Shown in pieces: positions 10,853-24,005 of a stretch of DNA of 64,000 bases (its first letter is position 1; each line of letters begins with the position of its first letter). The stretch spans positions 199,354,778 through 199,418,777 of the forward strand of contig OZ023262.1 in assembly GCA_964006375.1 (NCBI GenBank), written 5' to 3'. Source of the stretch: Tillus elongatus (lineage: Eukaryota > Arthropoda > Insecta > Coleoptera > Cleridae). Under the pieces are notes generated by a model, which saw only the letters and a list, made by a program, of their open reading frames with translations, made no database searches and was not told the DNA's origin. The translations under genes and the position numbers were made by a program.

Positions 10853-11592
10853 GTCCGCCCCCTCCCAAATCGGACCGAGGCCCCCGATCGTTTTCCGCAG
10901 CCAGTCCCGCGACTATGGGCCGGAACAGGTTATCCAGAGGATGCCCCCCCGCCAGGCGCGCCCGGTGGAACTGAGGCGAGTTCTCCCCTTCCTGAAGAAA
11001 GTCAACCGCAGCTACCACCGCAGCCTGGATCAGGTCCGCCTTCGCCTGGTCTAGCGTGACCTCAGGATGGCGCAGGGCCCTCCGCAGCCTCCCTATGCCA
11101 GCCAGTCTGCGCCGGTGTTCCGGCTTTGATCCTTTTGGGACGTCTGTCTGTAGTAGGCGTGATAGAGCCAGAGCGCGGCGTCTTCTGACTCGCACTCTCC
11201 TCTTGCGCCTTTACAGGTTTCTCGACCGTCCACGTCCTGGTCCCTATTTTCTGCGCCCTCCGGAACTTTTTTCTTTGCGCCCCGGAAAAACGCTTGGACT
11301 GTCGGGGCAGCACCCCTACAGTACGGTCCTCACTGGTGGAGGGGCTCCCAGAGTCCGCGGACCTCGCCGCCCTCCGGTGGGACCCAGCCTCCAGCTTGGG
11401 TGCCGGGGACAAGTCTGTGGCAGAAGCTACCCCCTGATCCCCCGTATCTATGTCGGTCGTGAGACCTCCAGAGTCCGCTGCCGCCCCCTGGCTCGTCTCC
11501 GTTTTCGGAATATAATCAGGGCACAAGTCTATAGGCGGAACCACTCCTCGAGCCTCATTGGTTTTGGTTTTATACGTATTTATGATCTTCAT
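10791..11592 (-). pseudogene. ORF1 (gag-like) remnant
   Basis: Two overlapping open stretches (11592-11062 and 11195-10791) are rich in Arg, Ser, Pro and Gly, like the disordered N-terminal part of non-LTR ORF1 proteins. I do not see intact CCHC zinc knuckles. The assignment rests mostly on position 5' of the endonuclease. The frame break near 11062-11195 shows decay. Confidence 0.45.
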
Positions 11593-11930
11593 GTTGTTCC
11601 CACGAGAATGGGTTAAATACTGTCCACACCATCACAATCCCCTGTGGGGTGCAAGGAGGGTTACTCTGGAGGGTTGCCCGGTACTCCAGATGTTCCGTTC
11701 ACGACACCATCGCCCTGGTGCCATCCATTCCTGGACACGGGTCACGTGACACCCTAGATTGAGGGAGTTTAGTTCGACCTCCTTGTCTAGATCCGTCATG
11801 TTTAGTTAATAGCAGGGTCACCTCGTGCAGGATTTTTAGCGCGCATGACGGTCTTGGGGAAAGCTTCATCGAAAGTTTATGTTGTTGTTTCCACTTCCTC
11901 AGCTTGCCCCCTGGAGACCCCACAATAATG

Positions 11931-12242
11931 TATTTGCTGCGTTCTGAAATTTTTAAATTTGATGTAACATTCGATTGCCGCGATCGAATTGAACTCTGTT
12001 AAAAACACAATCCATTCACTATTAGCGCGTTGTTTTGAAAATACATCAGGTAATTCACATAAATTTTATATAGGGTGTTGAATAAAGCACTGGGATACTT
12101 ATTCAAGCTCTCACCTGAATATCATAGTAACTAAGGTAACGAAAATATGACAATTATTTGCGTAACAACGGGCTAATAGTGAAACGATTGTGCTTGCAAA
12201 CGATTTCAACATAGTCCATTTGTCGTAGAAATGCGTTATCTT
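11931..12242. other. AT-rich spacer
   Basis: No feature recognised. Near the end, GTAGAAATGCGTTATC resembles sequence next to the AT-core flank at about 63853, so the spacer may hold a further decayed piece of that family. Confidence 0.3.
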
Positions 12243-12870
12243 GTAAACATATAAAAACTGAAACTAACCTTCGACATGGGTCCTAGGGGACCTAGTTCGC
12301 GCTGATTTGAAAAATCTTTTTAAAATTAAAAAGTCGCGATCTCCTCCATAGCGAATTAATTCTACGAAAATTTGCTAAAAATTATTGACCATTAAACGAT
12401 AAACTCTACAACTAAAACTATTGATAAAGCAGCAAAGAAAGGGTCTATTTGAAATGAATTTTCCCCAAATATTGTAGTAAAATAAAGGACAATGACGGTT
12501 GAAGTAAAAACTTAAAGCTATGTAAAACACACTTCACAGTGGCACCTAAAATTTGATTTTAAATGCCTATAACTTTTTTCTTTCATTCTAGAGATCTAAG
12601 TTTTGGTACATAGTTTACTTTCTATGACATAAACCCGCGTACCAAATTTGGTTGCCCTAACTTTGTTATTTTCGGAAATATATTATTGTTTCGAAAGAAA
12701 ACAAAAAAATGTCTGGGAAAAACTGGACCGACTTTCCTGGTCAACAAACTTATCCAAGCCATTTGCAAAAGAAAGGTACCCACCAAATGTTATTGAAATC
12801 GGCCCATTAACGTAGCATCTGTTCGATGGTCTATAAGATGAGGGTATTTCTGTCTCAAGCCCAAGTCCAG
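12243..12870 (-). repeat. AT-core element, partial copy lacking the (AT)n
   Basis: Contains the flank AACATATAAAAACTGAAAC, then GGGTCCTAGGGGACC and AGTCGCGATCTCC, followed by long-arm sequence (TTAAACGATAAACTCTA, GGACAATGACGGTTGAAG, ACTTTGTTATTTTCGG, TATCCAAGCCATTTGCAAAA). These match 25640-26170 and, reversed, 51310-51690. The order is rearranged compared with full copies, and the (AT)n core is missing. Confidence 0.6.
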
Positions 12871-13940
12871 CCCGTGCTACAAAGGAGGACGAACCGGAAG
12901 TGAGCAACTATCGTCCAATTTCCATATTATAAGTTTTCCCAGAGTTATGGAAAATGTTATCAATATTGGTCAAAACTGATCTACTGGGATATTCTCGAAT
13001 ACGGAACTCATATTTGGAGTTGTGCTTTTGACAGATTTGGAGAAGATCATCTAATTTCATTTGATATTACTAAAGCATGCGATTGCGTCTGGCGTGAGGT
13101 ACCCCCCATAAGCTTTCATTGTACTAGATATCTAGTTTTCAGAACCAGCCATGCTGTTCTCGATGGTATTTTATCAGATAAATTAGGAGATTAATGCGGG
13201 TGCTCCGCGTGGTTCCCTATTGGTTCCCGCACTTTTTCTTTTGCATGTAAATGACATTCTGTATATAATAACCAACAATCCGATCCACAGTTTCGTTGTA
13301 ATAGGCGCTTCACAGTACGTGCTCATCGACTCTCACAATATCTGCTTCTAGTTGCTTATTAATGAGAGTCTAAATAACCAACCGTCTAAATGATAACCTT
13401 TCTGCTGGGACTTTGCAAATCTGGTTATGCCTAATGCCCCAAATACACAAAATTACATCTTATGAGAAAAAGTGACCCACAGGGCTCAGACGGCTGGCAA
13501 AATACTGCCGAAAAATCCACACTATCTAAGTTGAGTCTAGCAGCTGCAGAGGATATTTGTTGGCATTTACATGTTCTCAATATTCTAAAGGCAACAGCAA
13601 AAAATGTGGGGTCTCTGTTTCGGGTTAAAAAATCTAGTGTCATCACAGCAGCAGTAGTAAGGCACACATACGCCCATAGTTGGAATATTGTCATAATTGA
13701 TGGACTGATTCTCCAAAAACACCTTGTTCCATTAGATCACATTCAGAAACGAGCTGTTTGCCTTATAGGAGATTCAGCTATCACAGTCAATCTTATTTTT
13801 CAAACCACACGAGAAAGGTTGGAGATTTCTGCCCTTTCTATCAATACTATCGTGGACATTGCTCCGCAGAAATTGCTTCATTAGTACCTCCGCTTGAGAT
13901 CCTACTAACAGTCCGCTACGAATCCTGATTCTCCCCTAGA
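12871..13940 (+). pseudogene. Non-LTR reverse transcriptase fragment (jockey-like)
   Basis: Plus-strand reading in several frames gives SNYRPISIL (about 12904-12930), FDITKACDCVW (first Asp motif), NAGAPRGSLLVPALFLLHVND, and a long open stretch 13462-13884. The last part is colinear with the C-terminal part of the element at 34132-37055 (AKNVGSLFRVKK, LDHIQKRAVCLIGDSA). The ADD motif is not preserved. It is an old relic of an element related to the 34-37 kb copy. Confidence 0.75.
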
Positions 13941-13958
13941 GACTTTAAACCTTTAGAA

Positions 13959-14170
13959 CGCTGAGATTGCAAAAACATGTAGTACCTCACATTTTTTATT
14001 TCCATCGGCGAAATGGAACATCTCCAGTCGAAAGAGCAGCAGCTTCAAAAAGAAATAGAAGGAGTTTAATTGAAGAAGCTTTCGGAGAAACTTTAACTGC
14101 AACAAGAGGAAAGACTTCTCTGGTAATAATGTCAGACACTTTACATTATTTAACAAAAAGAGCACAATAA
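13959..14170 (+). pseudogene. THAP-protein exon fragment
   Basis: LRLQKHVVPHIFYFHRRNG followed by TSPVERAAASKRNRRSL. The same string, including LRLKKHVVPNIF and RRNGTSPVERAAA, follows the THAP domain at 17969-18120, so this is a detached second exon of the same gene family. Confidence 0.55.
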
Positions 14171-14214
14171 ACGAATAAAATTCACCACGCTGTTGGGAAT
14201 CAAGCAACCGTACT

Positions 14215-14572
14215 TATACCATAGGGCGAATGTAAACGCGTCAGTCAAAGATGAAATTAATTTTCAAAAACTTTTTTTTCACTTGACCCCTCAGCGCTTC
14301 CGTTACCTACATAGTTTAAGGTTTGTGAAAATATAAAATAAAAACACACTCACCTAAAATTTTTGTATCTCCTAGATATTTTGGGGACCCTCTTGGTTCT
14401 GGGTAGAGAGGTAAATCATTGACTAGATGTGCTTTTTCATAATTATTTTTACGGTATCCTAATTTTGTTAAAGATATGGCGATATCTCTGTGTAGACTTA
14501 TACTTTCTTGTTGATAGTCTATCACTTTTAGACTCTGAAAACAAACAAAATATAAGAAAAAAAAATCAAAAG

Positions 14573-14573
<1 letters not shown>
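14215..14573. other. Unassigned AT-rich sequence
   Basis: No gene or repeat copy recognised. It ends in an (AT)n tract. Confidence 0.3.

Positions 14574-14659
<86 letters not shown>
14574..14659. repeat. (AT)n microsatellite
   Basis: About 86 bp of pure AT repeat. Its flanks do not clearly match the AT-core family. Confidence 0.95.
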
Positions 14660-14665
<6 letters not shown>

Positions 14666-15411
14666 TTTCATGATAGGAAGTATATATAGATCACTGTTTT
14701 AGGATTACTACTTGACGAAAAATTTGAAAAATCTCAAAGTCGTGATCTCGTAATAAGCAATTTGACAAAAAAGTTTTTTCAACGATAATTTAAGAAATAA
14801 AAAAAAAACAGAAGAATGCCTCTTGCTTAATTAATTTTTTTCATACAAAAATTCATGAAAACATTTTTTTTCACCATTTCGTACAAAAATGTTTCATTAA
14901 AACTCTATTTTTTCACATAAAAATTCGAAACAAATTTTTGTTTGAAGAAAATTATAAACAATTACAAACAATTTTTGCTTTAAAGGAAATTCACATAAAT
15001 GTTTGTAAGAAAATTGTCTATTATAAGAACCTTTTGTACATGAAAATTCGCTAATAAAATAAATTCAAATGTATACAATCTGATCCAAATACAGTACAGT
15101 AGAGTATAGCAGATATGTCTTCTGCGATCTACAAGGAAAAAGTTCTTTGCCTGATGATTCCGTAAAACCGAAACCGGTTGCACAGAAGAAAACAAGCACT
15201 TGTGAAGTCACAGAAAAAGTCTCTGCGGCTGTATTAAGTATGGAGTGGATCAGAGCAACAAAAACACTCTGATCTGCTATTAAAATTTGAATTTAAATTC
15301 TTCAGACTTCTCATCTCACTAATAATTTTCTTTCTTTAATAACTCGCTTAAAATTCATTGCAGATACATAATCTGTTCATATAACGTTAAAAAAGAATAA
15401 ACTAAACAATT
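14660..15411. other. Unassigned AT-rich sequence with one degenerate hammerhead-like string
   Basis: Mostly poly-A/T-rich DNA. At about 15151-15180 the string CCTGATGATTCC...ACCGAAACCGGTTGC has the CTGATGA and GAAA boxes in the spacing of the motifs at 19.9 and 28.5 kb, but stem II pairs poorly and UC is replaced by GC. I regard it as a relic at most. Confidence 0.3.
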
Positions 15412-16106
<695 letters not shown>

Positions 16107-16109
16107 AAG

Positions 16110-16520
16110 AAAGTTCACACACCTTCAGAATTTAAACCCGCGCCATCCTTGAGTTTAAATATCTATCATCCCGCGTTCTAAGGAACTCTGCTATGGAGCA
16201 CATGACAGGTTTGTTGTAATGATCGGGTTATGAGGTTGTGTGTAAATTTGAGCTTTAGCATAGCAAATAATTTCTATTTCAAATGGATTATTTGCAAATA
16301 TATAATCAAATGAAAAAAGTAACACTTCGAACACACTAAAATCAAAACCTTATATTTTTAATTTTTTTTCGGATAGCTCCGGAACTACCCCTACCCGGAG
16401 TTTGAAAAAATTCTAAACTGCATATTGTAAGGCACATCATTGCGCAACTTTTTCCCAATTTAACTATCCTTATATCTCTTATAGTTTCGGATATCCCAAT
16501 TGTGGGACAGTTTAGCGACA
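16110..16520. other. Unassigned sequence between AT-core element and Penelope-like relic
   Basis: No coding signal. It may be untranslated sequence of the Penelope-like element to the right. Confidence 0.3.
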
Positions 16521-16572
16521 GCCACCGATGAAGACAACTTTGTGGTTGAAATAAGTATCTAGCGCATAGCTC
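16520..16572 (+). ncRNA. Degenerate hammerhead-like motif beside Penelope-like RT
   Basis: CACCGATGA, then GACAAC-TTT-GTGGTT (stem II, one mismatch), then GAAA, six bases, and TC. The box order and spacing equal those of the better motifs at 19.9 and 28.5 kb, but U4 is C and stem I is not clear. It is probably inactive. Confidence 0.35.
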
Positions 16573-16799
16573 TCTGCTTTTGTTTTTGTGGTTTTTTGGG
16601 TGATTCTGCTTTGTGTTTCAAGAGGAAACGGAAAAAATTGATATTTCGATCTACTGCTGATTTGAAATTTTGATCAAGTTTTCAGCACGGATAATCCGCA
16701 AATCGGATAATCCGCACACAAATAATCGAGAGTATACTGTACATTGTTACTTTAAAAAAATGTATTAACTTATTTGCTAAAAATTCAAACTATCCATTT

Positions 16800-17290
16800 T
16801 TGGTGCGTACGTACGATGTGAGTCATTTTGAATGTAACTTAAGAGTGGTGGTTTCCTTCCTATGGACATCGAATTCTAAAACGTATTTCTTTTTCATGAG
16901 TAGTACATCTAGAAGAGGTAGTTTATTATTAAATGCTAATTCTTGAGTAAATTTTATATAGTCAAATTTACTGTTTACTTTAGCAATAAAATCGTCTATT
17001 TTGAATATGTTTGTGTTGAACACTGCGACAATATTATCCACCTATTGTAACTACATTCTAGCAAAATAACTTAGTATAGTACATATAGTACTATAGATCC
17101 GTTTCAAATCTACCCAAGAAAAGGTACGAAATAATTGGAGATAGGGGGTTGATTATTAACGTGCCTTGAGTGTGTCCGAAAAATTCAATCTTGAATTGAA
17201 AAATATTTTGTTCAATACAAATATTTGTTAAAGTTAAATATTCTTTACAGACCTCTTCATTTATGTTATTTATTTTTAACAACTATTCTA
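16800..17290 (-). pseudogene. Penelope-like element reverse transcriptase relic
   Basis: FQFKIEFFGHTQGT and INPLSPIISYLFLGRFE match the Penelope-type motif in which a Phe-Gln-X5-Tyr-Gln-Thr-X-Gly region leads into PLSPI. VDNIVAVF stands in place of the usual YVDD-type motif (second Asp to Asn), followed by YIKFTQELAFNNKLPLLDV and VHRKETTT. These last two are diagnostic of Penelope-like RT (IKFT-E-E-N-LPFLD and V-RKPT). Stops at about 17042 and 17090 break the frame. The GIY-YIG endonuclease is not visible. A hammerhead-like motif lies about 250 bp away at 16.52 kb. Confidence 0.75.
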
Positions 17291-17660
17291 AATACCTACG
17301 TTATCGTTTGCTTCTTGTAGACGCTAGCAAAGAAGGTTACATCAAACGAAATCAAAACCTTGCTTTCAACCAATAGACAATTTGCATGTTTTTTTCTTAT
17401 CACAGCTGATAGACATTCCACAAAGATGACTTTTATATATTTTTTTCATTTCTACAAAAATGATGATGCCAAAAATATTTGAAAATGCGAGTTTCATAAT
17501 TGGTTTCAAACAGCATTATTTTTCCGGCATGACCTGTGACGTCACTGGACGGTAATGTCACAATGACAATGAGCTTGCTTATCTGTGTTTACATCCTGTC
17601 TTGCAAGCTATTGATTGAATACTTGCTTCTGCACTTGGTTTTATTTGATAGTATGAACCT
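17291..17660. other. Unassigned AT-rich sequence
   Basis: No gene recognised. The last 50 bases may be upstream sequence of the THAP relic. Confidence 0.3.
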
Positions 17661-17687
17661 AGAGCTTATAAATACCGTATAGTACAA

Positions 17688-18125
17688 ATGTGTACAAATA
17701 GGACCATAAAAACTCCATGGAAAATATTTTTTATTGTTCCAAAGGTCTCTCAAATTAGAAAGCAACGGTGCAAAGTTATAAAGCGAGATGCAAGGAAAAA
17801 TCCACAGTTATCTGTGGAGACCGCCTTATATTGTTGTGAAGACCATTTTAATGTAAGTACCTCCTCATTTTCACAATGCCTATTAGTGATATAATGTCAA
17901 ATTTCTTATCGTACGTTACCAAGTTAGGTTGTCATTTCCATGTGGTCAAGATTGACGTACTATTTCAGTTGCAACAAGATATGGGAAATATTTGGCGAGA
18001 TAAACTCATGTGGAATGTGAAACTGAGATTGAAAAAACATGTAGTACCTAACATTTTTTTATTTCCAACGGCGAAATGGAACATCTCCAGTCGAAAGAGC
18101 AGCAGCAACAGAACGTTCGCGGTGA
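17688..18125 (+). pseudogene. THAP-domain gene relic, two exons
   Basis: Exon 1 (to 17852) reads CTNRTIKTPWKIFFIVPK, then KQRCKVIKRDARKNPQLS and ALYCCEDHFN. This gives the Cys pair region, the Phe-X-Pro core and the final Cys-X2-His of a THAP zinc finger. The usual Trp in KQWC is Arg here. A GTAAGT donor follows at 17853 and a TATTTCAG acceptor ends at 17968. Exon 2 reads LQQDMGNIWRDKLM and LRLKKHVVPNIF in one frame and RRNGTSPVERAAA in another, so a frameshift lies near 18055. The splice sites are intact, but the protein is broken. A related exon-2 fragment is at 13959. Confidence 0.65.
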
Positions 18126-18650
18126 CATGATAATAATTCGAAATTTTTTGATTTTAAAATTCTTTTTCTGTCCACTACATATGTTTTTGGGTATTTTTAT
18201 GCTCTATGTATGAAAAACTATTAGGTAAATGTTAAATTCATTTAATGGAAAACCCATGCAATTTGTCTATTTAACATATTTAATTGTATTAATAATTTCA
18301 ATTGAATTTGATACTGAAAAACTTTTTTTAAACTCATTCTTATGCAAATTCACTATAGTAACGCATTTACTGCGTCCGGACTTCTCATTAGAGTTTCGTG
18401 AGAAATTAAAAGAAATATATTTTGTCTCAATTTACTATCTAATCATCACTACACAACTGTATGTCCTAAAGTCATAAACAAAATATATACGTAAAATGAA
18501 TACATTTAATTTTATAACATATTTTTTAATAACTTATCCCTACCCTATCCCCCACAAAATTCTTCTTGCCTATTTCTTTCGTTCAAAAGTTGTCAGATTT
18601 GTCTATGATAATTAAGTTTATGGACTTTGTTGCTTCTATGGTCAGATGTC
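18126..18650. other. AT-rich sequence with an AT-core terminal remnant
   Basis: ATAGTAACGCATTTACTGCGTCCGG at about 18355-18378 is a diverged copy of the GGACGCAG terminal motif. Nothing else recognised. Confidence 0.35.
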
Positions 18651-18658
18651 AATTATAA

Positions 18659-19040
18659 AGTGTGTTGGTAAGAGCGAACACTCTGGAATGATATTTCTAG
18701 AAGGGACCAGTAGTGACAGGTGTAGAATAGTGTAGAAGGTCTAGAATCTCTATGGACAGTATAAATAGACGAGCGTTGCGCAGAGTAAGTTAGTTCAGTA
18801 TTAAGTCGGTGTGCTGAAGAAGTGATCATAGAGTATTAAGCGAGTTAGCGGTAAGTGTTGGTGTTTAAGAAGCGATCATAGAAGGCGAATAGTGGAATAT
18901 AATTCGATGGACATTTAATAATAGAGAGAAATATTTTAGTTGATACTGGTGTTGGAAAATAGTTGCTTATAATAAATTAGTAGTTCGAAAAGCTGTGTTT
19001 TGTTAGTCAATGAATCCAGAACCCCGTAGAACGTAACAGT
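18659..19040 (+). mobile_element. Probable solo LTR (gypsy-like)
   Basis: A 382-bp segment beginning AGTGTGTTGGTAAGAG and ending CGTAGAACGTAACAGT. It is flanked by the same TATAA (18654-18658 and 19041-19045), which fits an LTR target duplication. Inside are TATAAATAG (18760-18768), an insect-type initiator TTCAGTA about 30 bp downstream, and an AATAAA-type signal (about 18972). Short inverted termini (AGTGT/ACTGTT) are imperfect. No internal retroviral region or second LTR lies nearby, so a solo LTR is the simplest reading. Confidence 0.6.
18760..18768 (+). promoter_or_regulatory. TATA box of the solo LTR
   Basis: TATAAATAG, with TTCAGTA about 28-35 bp downstream as a likely initiator. Confidence 0.55.
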
Positions 19041-19045
19041 TATAA

Positions 19046-19489
19046 ATAATGGGATAGTCCTAATTTAAAATGCAAGTCAGGTTTTCTGATGGTGTTGGGC
19101 TTGGTGCTTCTACAAAGATATCAAATACATTCACCAGTTAGCCGCTTAAGTATTGATATTACTTTAACATCCTTATTTGCATACACATACGCATATAGCC
19201 ACTTTGTATCTAGGTAGATCTACAGCACAACCTTTCTATTTCTGAATTGACTACTGATTCCGAGTTAATATCTTTATTATGTGTATTGTTTTAATGTTAA
19301 ATCAGACTGTCGAAAATATTGTACGTTAAATTATATTCAGTTTGGGCAAACTTTGAATGTTTGTTTAAAGAAGTCATAAAGTCATTCTGAAAGGGAGAAA
19401 CTTTTAAAGTGGCTGTGCAATATTTACAGCGACATGGTAGGTGGTAGGTGAAATGTGAATGATCTTATACAATCAAAAAGTCTGCGTTA
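19046..19489. other. Unassigned sequence
   Basis: No gene or repeat recognised. Confidence 0.3.
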
Positions 19490-19822
<333 letters not shown>

Positions 19823-19867
19823 TTTATTTGTTTGCTGTACGTGTGTGATTTCTTATTGGTTTGCGTG

Positions 19868-19915
19868 GACTGCAGTTTCGAACCGTCCCGGTTCATCATC
19901 AGCACGCTACTATTC
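19868..19915 (-). ncRNA. Hammerhead ribozyme-like motif
   Basis: On the minus strand: stem I 5' strand GCGTG, then CTGATGA, stem II GAACC-GGGAC-GGTTC with one T before it, GAAA, the palindrome CTGCAG as stem III, TC (predicted cleavage after C), and the stem I 3' strand CACGC. Stem I pairs perfectly over 5 bp, stem II over 5 bp, and stem III is self-complementary, as in dimer-forming hammerheads. The extra nucleotide between CTGATGA and stem II departs from the minimal consensus, unless it pairs with G12. It sits between two (AT)n tracts. Confidence 0.6.
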
Positions 19916-19919
19916 CTAA

Positions 19920-19921
<2 letters not shown>

Positions 19922-20010
<89 letters not shown>
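19922..20010. repeat. (AT)n tract left of the mariner
   Basis: A pure AT repeat. It continues after the mariner at 21282-21382, which then runs into (AG)n at 21383-21410. Confidence 0.95.
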
Positions 20011-21736
<1,726 letters not shown>

Positions 21737-22078
21737 CTTCGTTTTGAAGCTGCACTCATTATCGAAAATTTGTGTCTCCTAACAAATTTGTCTAAAGTTA
21801 ACTGTTTTCTTGGTTTCTTGTAACTTATTGATACACATTAGTACTGCTTAAAAACCATTCTAATAGCGTTAGCCGAATTACATATTACATACAACTCAAA
21901 AAAGACACATTTACTTGAAATGTTAAGAATACGACAATTTCAAATTTATTAAATAAATTAATTTGTAATGATAAAAACCTAAACAAAAATTAAGCTATGA
22001 TCAGAAGATTAAAAAATTGAAAAACATTAATCTAATTATAAAACAAGAAAATAGTAATATTAAACAAAATTAAAAAAA

Positions 22079-22941
22079 CTATCTTAATATGTGTTCAAAG
22101 TATTCACGATTTTGCCTAATACAAGCATTTGCTCGGCTTAGAAGTGAATTTCTTACATTACTAAAAACACAAAGAATTTGACGTATCTCGTCAGCAGCTG
22201 CGACTATTCTTTCCCATAATTCCTCCTGGGTTTCAACAGGCGCACGGTATACTTTTTCTTTCAAGGTACCCCCATAAGAAAAAGGTCTAATGGCGTGATG
22301 TCAGGAGATCTACGTGGCCACTTTATAGGTGGATTTTCTTCCCTACCAATTCATATTCTAGGGTAGTTTTCGTTGAGATAGTTCATTACAGGAAGCGCGA
22401 AATGGGGTGGAATGGGGTCGTGCATAAAAATAAGGTCTTGTTGAATTTTCAAACAAAGGTCTTCAAGCAATGGAGGCAATCTGTTCTTTATAAAGTCCAA
22501 GTAAACAGGTCCAGTTAATGGAGAATGTATGCCTGCTCAAACGTTTAATTTAAACTGCACCGGCATCAAATGGAACGCACGTAGTATTTCGTGAATTGAT
22601 GTTTTTGGTACATTAACTTGTATGGACATTCTCCGTACACTTTCTTCGGGACTGTTTTCGACAGTATTTAGGATTTCGTCCTTAACACTATGATGTAACT
22701 GACGAAAACGACCAGCATTACGAGACATCTTCTTCAAATTATCATGTTCTCTTAGTCTTCTATCAACAGATGCGAATGTTGTATGATGAAGGGTCCGTCG
22801 GTTTGGGTATTTTTCAGCGTACAGCCGAGCAACAGCCCGACAATTCATATCAGTTTTGCCCAATATGATATGCATATTCGTAAGTTTAGAAAATCTGTAT
22901 TTCATAGTTTCAACAAAGTCAAAAAAAAGGAGTAATAACAC
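22079..22941 (-). pseudogene. Tc1/mariner-superfamily transposase, broken
   Basis: The N-terminal part (22941-22537) reads MNCRAVARLYAEKYPNRR, TTFASVDRRLREHDNL and RRMSIQVNVPKTSIHEIL. This is the paired helix-turn-helix region of a widespread arthropod family. The middle is degenerate. The end has SPDITPLDLFLWGYL-like sequence (about 22330-22270) with the last catalytic Asp, then VYRAPVETQEELWERIVAAA and NACIRQNREYFEHIL. The same family is represented more completely at 56199-57187. Frame changes make it non-functional. Confidence 0.75.
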
Positions 22942-23045
22942 AAGAAATGAAGTTAATAAAAATGCAAACGGTAATTCAAGATAGTGAACTGACGCTAGCT
23001 GTCATATTATAAGATACGGCTTGCACGATTATTCTTACAGTCAAC

Positions 23046-23915
23046 CAGGGGCGGCTCCTCAATAAGTTGGACAGTGCGCGCGCACAGCCGCCTGCCGTGG
23101 AAAAAATAATATTTTTGCTATGCTATATTTTATTAAATTTTTATTTACTTTTTTACCTCCTGCATTCAACAAACAAAATTAGTATATCGAGGATCGCAGA
23201 GAGTCGGCAGCCATTAATACAGAATATAGAATCAGAATAAGTATAGTGTTAATCGTTGCAGACGTTATATACATCCATATCAATATAAATCACTCGCGCG
23301 GCGGTGTGTACTCTTAGGCGCTCTCAGGAAATGCGATACTTCAATGCGAAATGATCGCATATCTCCGTCGAAAACGACTGAATAAGCAATCTGTTGTGCG
23401 CTATAAAATTACACACTTCCAGTTTGCAGTGGACTTTTGGCAGAGCGTGTGTACCTACTACCTAGTAATTTTAGTCTCGCGTTTCGCGTCGGATTGATTT
23501 TTAATGAGATCATTTCGTTGTTCTTTACATGTTCTAACAAGACAATTATCATTATTATGATGGCTACTGCTTCGAGTTGCTTAATAAGTGGACAAAATAA
23601 TTATGATACTGTGATTAATTCAGTGGATAATATTTTAAATTTAAAGCTTAACTTTTTAAGGGACTTTTTAACTACTATAACCTATAACTAACTAGAGGAA
23701 AACTTGGTAAGTAGTTAGTAATTATTAAGTTTAGTTAGTTTAGTAAGTATGTTTTTTTATAATACATTTTCGGGGAAAAAATGGGCGAGCCCTTCATTTT
23801 TGGTGAATTTTTAATTTTAAAAATTCACTAATAGAAAGGTATCTATGGAGAGACTTTGCAATTTTTTTTTCAAATGAGTGCGAATTAGGACCCCTAGAAC
23901 CCATATCCAGGGTCA

Positions 23916-24005
<90 letters not shown>

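Larger units (their letters stand above)
6898..11930 (-). mobile_element. Non-LTR retrotransposon with EN, RT and RNase H (I/LOA/R1-like), decayed
   Basis: On the minus strand the order is gag-like ORF1 (about 11592-10791), apurinic-type endonuclease (10852-9713), reverse transcriptase (9710-8224), RNase H (7908-7450) and a C-terminal Cys/His region (to 6989). This is the layout of I, LOA, Outcast and some R1 elements. The body is GC-richer than its surroundings, which marks it as foreign to the local AT-rich DNA. The 3' tail near 6898-6990 (CCCAGGGCTCG, TTATTGTGCATGC) is matched by a fragment at about 42020-42095. Frameshifts, stops, lost catalytic residues and an (AT)n expansion show that it is dead. 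The 5' end is only approximate. Confidence 0.85.
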
